NCBI GenBank assembly: GCA_016715865.1
Contig: JADJXM010000002.1
Coordinates: forward strand, 251,001 to 315,000
Source: Acidobacteriota bacterium
GTDB lineage: Bacteria; Acidobacteriota; Blastocatellia; RBC074
Direction: 5' to 3'
Length of the DNA: 64,000 nucleotides
The stretch's first letter is position 1; each line of letters begins with the position of its first letter. Below the pieces are notes generated by a model, which saw only the letters and a program-made list of their open reading frames with translations, was not told the origin of the DNA and searched no databases. The position numbers and the translations under genes were made by a program. Positions 48,843 through 64,000 of this stretch are shown piece by piece.

Positions 48843-49934
48843 ATGGAAATAAAACCAAAAGCCGATTGCAAATGGGATCTTGTTGCGCTGGGCGAAGTGA
48901 TGCTGCGGCTTGATCCGGGCGAGGGGCGTATTCATACCACACGCGGATTTCAGGTCTGGGAAGGCGGCGGTGAGTACAACGTGGCGCGCGGTCTCAAGCG
49001 ATGTTTCGGGCTGGATACCGCCATCGTCACCGCGCTTGCTGATAATCCCGTCGGCCGTCTCGTCCAGGATCTTATCTTTCAGGGAGGTGTCGATCAGTCG
49101 CACCTGCGCTGGGTCAGGTATGATGGAGTCGGCCGCGAGGTGCGAAATGGGCTGAATTTCACGGAGCGCGGATTCGGTGTGCGAGCCGCACTTGGCTGTT
49201 CTGATCGCGGTCATACTGCCGTTTCACAACTCAAGCCGGGTGATGTCGACTGGGAGCGCATCTTCGGCAACGAGGGGGCGCGCTGGTTCCATTGCGGCGG
49301 AATCTTCTGCGCGCTTTCCGAAACGACGCCCCTAGTCGCCATCGAGGCCATGGAGGCGGCCAGAAAGCACGGTACGATCATTTCATATGATCTCAACTAC
49401 CGGCCATCTCTCTGGCAGTCGATTGGTGGAATGGCCCGCGCCCGCGAGGTCAATCGTCGCCTGGCTCTGCTGATCGATTGTATCCTTGGAAATGAAGAGG
49501 ACTTCACGGCCGCACTCGGCTTCGAGGTTGAAGGCGTCGATGAGGACCTTTCAAAACTCGATGTCACTCACTTCGAAAGAATGATCCGTGCAGTGGTCGG
49601 TGAGTTCCCGAATTTCAAAGTCGTCGCCACAACCCTGAGGAATGCAAAAACGGCGACGCTCAATGACTGGGGCGCTGTCTCCTATTGCGATGGGGCATTT
49701 TACCAGGCGCCGGTCAGAGAGAATCTGGAGATACTCGATCGCGTCGGCGGCGGGGACTCTTTCGCTTCAGGGTTGATTTATGGATTTCTGACAGGGCAGG
49801 GGCCGCAACGCGCAGTCGAATACGGCGCGGCTCACGGAGCTCTGGCCATGACAACTCCCGGCGACACGTCGATGGCTTCGCTGGTTGAAGTCGAGCGTGT
49901 CATGAAGGGTGGTGGCGCCCGCGTCGCGAGATAA
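48843..49934 (+). CDS. kdgK: 2-dehydro-3-deoxygluconokinase (PfkB family)
   Basis: 363 residues from ATG 48843. The frame is open from 48804 in the repeat, and an ATG at 48834 is possible. PfkB motifs are GGGEYNVARGLKRC near the N-terminus and DRVGGGDSFASGLIYGFLTG with the catalytic Asp near the end. It phosphorylates KDG to KDPG, the substrate of the upstream aldolase. Together with eda it forms the lower end of the Entner-Doudoroff or uronate pathway. An RBS is not visible. The stretch VEGVDEDLSKLDV is an insert of uncertain role. Confidence 0.9.
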   Translation: MEIKPKADCKWDLVALGEVMLRLDPGEGRIHTTRGFQVWEGGGEYNVARGLKRCFGLDTAIVTALADNPVGRLVQDLIFQGGVDQSHLRWVRYDGVGREVRNGLNFTERGFGVRAALGCSDRGHTAVSQLKPGDVDWERIFGNEGARWFHCGGIFCALSETTPLVAIEAMEAARKHGTIISYDLNYRPSLWQSIGGMARAREVNRRLALLIDCILGNEEDFTAALGFEVEGVDEDLSKLDVTHFERMIRAVVGEFPNFKVVATTLRNAKTATLNDWGAVSYCDGAFYQAPVRENLEILDRVGGGDSFASGLIYGFLTGQGPQRAVEYGAAHGALAMTTPGDTSMASLVEVERVMKGGGARVAR

Positions 49935-50018
<84 letters not shown>

Positions 50019-50020
50019 AA

Positions 50021-50899
50021 CTATACCTCCGCCAGCACTTTTTCGAGAAACTCGCGATTGGCGCGTGCATTGATCGTTGTCTCTTCAGGCGTCTGCCCTA
50101 TTTTGCAGCATTCGACCATGACCGGGCCGTTGAATCCACCTTCCTTCAGTCTTCTGAAGACGGCCGGGAAGTCGACTTTACCCGCTCCGAACTGGATCAT
50201 GACATCGCCCTTGATCTCTCCGCAGTCCTTGGCGCAGAAACCCGTTATGTGCTTTGCAATCGGACCGATCTCTGCGACCGGATCTTTGCCGGTATAATGA
50301 ATGATGTTGCCGGCATCGTACCAGATCGAGAAATTGCGGTGATTGACCTCTTTGATGACGTTGAGGATCTCATCTGAAGACCCGCTGATGCCGCCGTGCG
50401 GTTTCATTACGAGTTTGATGCCTCGCTCCTGAGCGTATCCGGACGCAGCGTTCATGACTTTGTAGTAATGAGCGAACTCCTCGGACTTGTCGGCGCCGAA
50501 TGACATGATGTATTTGAGCGAGAGAAAGTGCGCGTTGTCGATCTGTTTGCGAACGTCGCGGATCGAATCTTCGAGCGGGACATTGTGACGTGACCTGAGC
50601 GCTCCCATATTTGCCTTCAATCCGCTCACTGCAATTCGGGTTTTAAGGCTTTCAAGGTACTCAGCCGAGGCGTCCGCTCCGATGAATGGTTCTTCTCTGG
50701 TGCGGCTGAGCAGGCCGGTGGTCTTATATCCCGCGGCTTTGATCTCTTTCAATGTCTGATCAAACGTCCATTTAGTCCATGGCCGGTTGAAGCATCCAAC
50801 CTCCCATTTGACTCCCCTGGCCTCGGCTTCGATTGATCCGGCAACAGCCATAGCAGCGCCTGCGATCATGGCTCGATTGATGAATTCTCTTCTTTTCAT
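50021..50899 (-). CDS. Tat-exported sugar phosphate isomerase/epimerase-like TIM-barrel protein
   Basis: 292 residues. The N-terminus MKRREFINRAMIAGAAMAVA is a twin-arginine signal. The remainder is a xylose-isomerase-like TIM barrel: WTKWTFDQTLKEIKAAGYKT, then ALRSRHNVPLEDSIRDVRKQ, VMKPHGGISGSS, IWYDAGNIIHYTG, and MVECCKIGQ, with E/H/D ligands for a divalent metal. Such exported members are common near sugar dehydrogenases; the substrate is unknown. It follows aqpZ on the same strand, with a perfect hairpin between. Confidence 0.85.
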   Translation of the reverse strand: MKRREFINRAMIAGAAMAVAGSIEAEARGVKWEVGCFNRPWTKWTFDQTLKEIKAAGYKTTGLLSRTREEPFIGADASAEYLESLKTRIAVSGLKANMGALRSRHNVPLEDSIRDVRKQIDNAHFLSLKYIMSFGADKSEEFAHYYKVMNAASGYAQERGIKLVMKPHGGISGSSDEILNVIKEVNHRNFSIWYDAGNIIHYTGKDPVAEIGPIAKHITGFCAKDCGEIKGDVMIQFGAGKVDFPAVFRRLKEGGFNGPVMVECCKIGQTPEETTINARANREFLEKVLAEV

Positions 50900-50919
50900 A
50901 TGCTCCAGATTTTTGAAAC

Positions 50920-50995
50920 GTAATTGCTCAGCCCATGCGACACGGAACCACGAGCGTTAGCGAGTGGTTCCGTGTCGCATGGGCTGAGCAATTAC
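50920..50995. repeat. type F perfect hairpin between aqpZ and the TIM-barrel gene
   Basis: Two 32-base arms (50920-50951 and 50964-50995) are exact complements, with a 12-base loop GAGCGTTAGCGA. On the reverse strand it lies 18 bases after the aqpZ stop. The loop and the ACGAGCG...AGCGAGTG motif are like REP sequences of related phyla. Confidence 0.9.
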
Positions 50996-51012
50996 TTTAA
51001 AACAACAAATGT

Positions 51013-51702
51013 TCATGACTCATCGCTGCCGATGAATTTATAGATATAGGCTCCTATCACGGCCCCGACGATCGGCGCCAGCCAGAAGAGCCATAACTGA
51101 GCCACTGCCCAGTTGCGAACGAAGATGGCTACTCCGGTGCTCCTTGCGGGATTTACCGACGTGTTTGTGACAGGGATGCTGATCAGATGTATCAACGTCA
51201 GACAGAGGCCGATAGCAATCGGGGCGAAGCCCTGCGGAGCCCGTTTATCGGTTGATCCCAGGATAACCAGGAGAAACATCATCGTCATGACGATCTCACA
51301 TACCAGCGCCGCGAGCAACGAGTAACCTCCCGGAGAATGGACTCCGTAACCATTTGATGCAAACCCGGCAGAGACGTCGAATCCAGCCTTGCCGCTGGCA
51401 ATCAGAAAGAGCACGCCACCAGCCGCGATTCCACCCAGTACCTGTGCGACGATATACGGAGCAAGTTTGTTGGCGGGAAAACGACCGCCGGCCCATAAAC
51501 CGATCGAGACGGCCGGGTTGAGATGGCAACCGGAAATGTGGCCGATAGCATAAGCCATCGTCAAAACTGTCAGACCGAAGGCCAGTGAGACTCCCAACAG
51601 TCCTATCCCCAGCCCGGGAAATGCAGCGGCAAGAACCGCGCTGCCGCAACCGCCGAGAACCAGCCAAAACGTTCCGAAAAACTCCGCGCCATATTGCTTC
51701 AT
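51013..51702 (-). CDS. aqpZ: aquaporin Z (MIP family)
   Basis: 229 residues with six membrane helices and both NPA boxes (CHLNPAVSIGLW and NTSVNPARSTGVAIF), plus the MKQYGAEFFGTFWLVLGGCG N-terminus typical of AqpZ. It conducts water; a His and an Arg at the selectivity filter (CHLNPAV and NPARS contexts) favour water over glycerol. The gene is single, and a hairpin follows. Confidence 0.95.
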   Translation of the reverse strand: MKQYGAEFFGTFWLVLGGCGSAVLAAAFPGLGIGLLGVSLAFGLTVLTMAYAIGHISGCHLNPAVSIGLWAGGRFPANKLAPYIVAQVLGGIAAGGVLFLIASGKAGFDVSAGFASNGYGVHSPGGYSLLAALVCEIVMTMMFLLVILGSTDKRAPQGFAPIAIGLCLTLIHLISIPVTNTSVNPARSTGVAIFVRNWAVAQLWLFWLAPIVGAVIGAYIYKFIGSDES

Positions 51703-51933
51703 TTGTCTTACCTTTCTTGCTCTACAGCAATTGATTTACTACAAATGAATATTTACATAAAGCGGGTGCACTTCGCGCATGTCAGGGTGCGAAGCTCGGG
51801 CCAGCTCGATGCTCAACTACTCGCATTCAGTCAGGTTCAGCTTAATAATTCTCAGTTGTCTATTACTTATGCGGGAATATTGCCTCAGGATGAACTAAAT
51901 CACAATGCTCAGGTCAGGCCCATGGATCGTATT

Positions 51934-52296
51934 TTATTCCTCCTCTTCAATCAAAGGCAGTAATTTTTTGGGTGCGATTAGTTTCCAGGCTTGCCGGATA
52001 TGCGATTCGAGCTCATGATCGCTCACTTTATCGAGGTTAATACCGACCCATCCACGCACGCCGACATAAGGCGGGTTGTAGAATTTATCGGGCGCCGCCT
52101 CGATCAATATCTTCTGAATCCCTGTCGGAGCGGGCACCAGAACCGCGACGTGGCCATCGTTGTGGTGATTGTTTGAAAACATGGTGTATACCTTCTTGCG
52201 GACAAAGAAGGTCGGTTCACCGTGAGAGAGTTTTTCGCTCGACTCGGGCAGTCTCTCGCAAATCCGTCTGACACGCTTCAATTGTTTTTCGCTCAT
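51934..52296 (-). CDS. MmcQ/YjbR family protein
   Basis: 120 residues from MSEKQLKRVRRICERLPESS (ATG 52296; the frame is open to 52377). It has the YjbR/MmcQ pattern SHGEPTFFVRKKVYTMF, GVRGWVGINLD and LIEEEE end. This CyaY-like fold is sometimes called DNA-binding, but its role is unclear. It stands alone downstream of rpoC, 140 bases away and behind a strong terminator. Confidence 0.88.
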   Translation of the reverse strand: MSEKQLKRVRRICERLPESSEKLSHGEPTFFVRKKVYTMFSNNHHNDGHVAVLVPAPTGIQKILIEAAPDKFYNPPYVGVRGWVGINLDKVSDHELESHIRQAWKLIAPKKLLPLIEEEE

Positions 52297-52374
52297 AGTG
52301 GGACCTAAGATTTTCAACGCCAAGAGAACCGGGTTGAGAAGATGTTCAGCTATTTGGGGGAATACTGATTGAAA

Positions 52375-52411
52375 CAAAAAATCCGCGGAGACTCCAGGTC
52401 TCCGCGGATTT
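52375..52411 (-). terminator. rho-independent terminator of the rpoC operon
   Basis: A perfect 14-bp stem (52379-52392 with 52398-52411, AAATCCGCGGAGAC) and a 5-base loop, followed on the reverse strand by TTTTTGTTTC. It lies 25 bases beyond the rpoC stop and closes the ribosomal-protein / RNA polymerase cluster. Confidence 0.95.
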
Positions 52412-52435
52412 CAAAGTTACAGCATGAGAGAGGAA

Positions 52436-56764
<4,329 letters not shown>

Positions 56765-56789
56765 TCCTCCTGCTAAGGGCAGTAGAAGA

Positions 56790-56887
56790 CAGTTGAAAGT
56801 TAAAAGTTGAAAGTTGAAAGTCAGAAACTTGCGACCGGCAGACGTTGCTGACTTTCAACTTTTAACTTTCAACTTTCAACTTTCAAT
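56790..56887. repeat. type G hairpin between rpoB and rpoC
   Basis: Arms GTTGAAAGTTAAAAGTTGAA and its complement, AT-rich and low in complexity, around a GC-richer loop (ACTTGCGACCGGCAGACG). It lies between the stop of rpoB (56891) and the RBS of rpoC. It could alter the rpoB to rpoC expression ratio. Confidence 0.85.
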
Positions 56888-56890
56888 TTC

Positions 56891-61255
<4,365 letters not shown>

Positions 61256-61335
61256 TGCAAATCACGTCCTTCTATGCAGTGGCTGTATGACCTCAGAACC
61301 AGGAGCTCTATCGGTCCAGCCGGAATAACAAAGCG

Positions 61336-61363
61336 GCGGCAGGCACAATACTGTCCCTGCCGC
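61336..61363 (-). promoter_or_regulatory. GC-rich hairpin in the rpoB 5' untranslated region
   Basis: GCGGCAGG (61336-61343) pairs with CCTGCCGC (61356-61363), with a 12-base loop. It lies between the predicted promoter and the rpoB start in the transcript. Function is unknown; it could be an attenuator or a stability element. Confidence 0.4.
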
Positions 61364-61399
61364 GCGCTTCGCGGTTTGTCTCATGTATTCGGATTGTTT

Positions 61400-61455
<56 letters not shown>

Positions 61456-61513
61456 GCGACGCCTGCGAACGTACAAAATAACAGGAGGCCGGTAGACTTT
61501 GCGGCAAATCGTG

Positions 61514-61549
61514 AGAGGCAGGCGGCCCGCCAGGGGATCGCCTGCCTCT
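61514..61549 (-). terminator. attenuator-like hairpin between rplL and rpoB
   Basis: AGAGGCAGGCG (61514-61524) pairs with CGCCTGCCTCT (61539-61549), 11 perfect bp, with a 14-base loop, 8 bases after the rplL stop. No T run follows, so it is not a full terminator. E. coli has a known attenuator and RNase III site at the same place, and a similar role is inferred here. Confidence 0.6.
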
Positions 61550-61556
61550 GATTCGA

Positions 61557-62709
<1,153 letters not shown>

Positions 62710-62764
62710 GACTGCTCTCTCAAATCCTTGAAATTTGGTTGTCCTGGAAGAAGGGAAGCCGCCT

Positions 62765-63454
62765 CTAGGTAACGGTCACCGGATCGATATTGATTCCGGG
62801 GCCCATCGTCGTCGCGACATTAACCTTCTTGACATATTTGCCTTTGGCGGTCGATGGCTTGGCTCTGACCACCGCATCGATCAGAGATTTGGCATTCTCG
62901 GTAATCTTTTCAGCCGGGAACGAGACCTTGCCGACCGGAACGTGAATGACGCCGGTCTTGTCGACGCGATATTCGATTTTGCCGGCCTTGGTCTCCCTGA
63001 CGGCGTTGCCGACTTCGAGGGTGACAGTTCCGGTCTTCGGATTGGGCATGAGGCCGCGCGGGCCGAGCAGTTTGCCCAGCGTACCGACCGAGCGCATCAT
63101 GTCCGGAGTCGAAATGAGCGCATCGAAATCAAGGTATCCGCCCTTGATCTTGTCGACCAGTTCGTCCCCTCCGACCTCGTCTGCGCCGGCTTCCTGCGCT
63201 TCGCGAATCTTTTCGGGATTTCCGGCGATGACCGCGACTTTCTTCGTCTTGCCCAGTCCATGCGGCAAAACGATTGTTCCGCGCACCAACTGATCGGCCT
63301 TGCGTGGATCAACCCCCAGCACCATCGTCACTTCGACGGTTTCATCGAATTTGGCGTATGAAATCTTTTTGGCGAGGTCGATGGCTTCGGGTAATGTGTA
63401 TAGTTTGCTTGTCTCGACTTGTGCGAGAGCAGCACGGAACTTTTTTCCTGCCAT
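62765..63454 (-). CDS. rplA: 50S ribosomal protein L1
   Basis: 229 residues: MAGKKFRAALAQVETSKLYT start, FDETVEVTMVLGVDPRKADQ and GTVTLEVGNAVRETKAGKIE (L1 signature). It binds the L1 stalk of 23S rRNA and, in E. coli, represses the L11 operon. Upstream on the strand, a palindrome separates it from rplK. The RBS AAAGGAAAC is moderate. Confidence 0.97.
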   Translation of the reverse strand: MAGKKFRAALAQVETSKLYTLPEAIDLAKKISYAKFDETVEVTMVLGVDPRKADQLVRGTIVLPHGLGKTKKVAVIAGNPEKIREAQEAGADEVGGDELVDKIKGGYLDFDALISTPDMMRSVGTLGKLLGPRGLMPNPKTGTVTLEVGNAVRETKAGKIEYRVDKTGVIHVPVGKVSFPAEKITENAKSLIDAVVRAKPSTAKGKYVKKVNVATTMGPGINIDPVTVT

Positions 63455-63511
63455 TGGTGTTTCCTTTCAGGTATTAGCGTGACGGCACCGGCCATTATTA
63501 TCTGGAAGCCC

Positions 63512-64000
<489 letters not shown>

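Noticed and set aside
62710..62764. L10 leader RNA before rplJ
   Set aside because: The gap is only 55 bases and shows no kink-turn or the expected stem pattern.

Overview
The window looks like a stretch of chromosome from a member of the Acidobacteriota, probably class Blastocatellia or a relative. The best single clue is the giant secreted protein at 41541-47663. Its C-terminus matches the domain family described from Solibacter (TIGR03437), and its body is built of BACON, TIG, LamG and cohesin-like domains. PknB-type kinases with TPR-like tails, an NHL-repeat protein, exported M28, M20 and S9 peptidases, moderate GC content and many intergenic palindromes fit the same lineage. This placement rests on gene content only; no 16S rRNA is present.

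Layout. 1-17 kb holds mixed cell-envelope and housekeeping genes: a cut-off HAMP sensor, a PRC-barrel protein, an M20 amidohydrolase, hemL, a zinc-ribbon coiled-coil protein, rlmB, an NHL-repeat protein, a beta-lactamase-like hydrolase, two tandem Ser/Thr kinases and an HNH nuclease, then tRNA-Val(GAC). 17.5-25.6 kb is a translation and division cluster: thrS, infC, rpmI, rplT, pheS, an unknown gene, pheT, a ZapB-like gene and zapA. 25.6-41.3 kb carries exported hydrolases, a rhodanese, a triple CPVTGE/CC-C metal-binding protein, an acyl-CoA ligase, fumarase, two membrane proteins, rqcH and an RDD protein. 41.5-52.3 kb has the giant adhesin-like protein, eda and kdgK (lower Entner-Doudoroff or uronate branch), a Tat-exported TIM-barrel protein, aquaporin Z and a YjbR-like protein. 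52.4-64 kb is the reverse-strand rplK-rplA-rplJ-rplL-rpoB-rpoC cluster, ending in a strong terminator after rpoC.

What stands out. There are about thirteen intergenic palindromes in several families. They have low-complexity arms and, in two families, well conserved cores of 55 to 80 nt. They sit even inside essential gene clusters (thrS/infC, pheS/pheT, rpoB/rpoC, rplK/rplA), and their arms sometimes supply the stop codons of neighbouring genes. Other points are: infC apparently starts at AUC; the second kinase has lost the VAIK lysine (Lys to Arg); PheT lacks the tRNA-binding OB domain; RpoB has an eight-cysteine insertion and RpoC an acidic tail; rpoBC has its own near-consensus promoter behind a hairpin that follows rplL; and an unrecognised 243-residue gene lies between pheS and pheT. 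No CRISPR array, prophage, transposase gene or complete defence system was seen.
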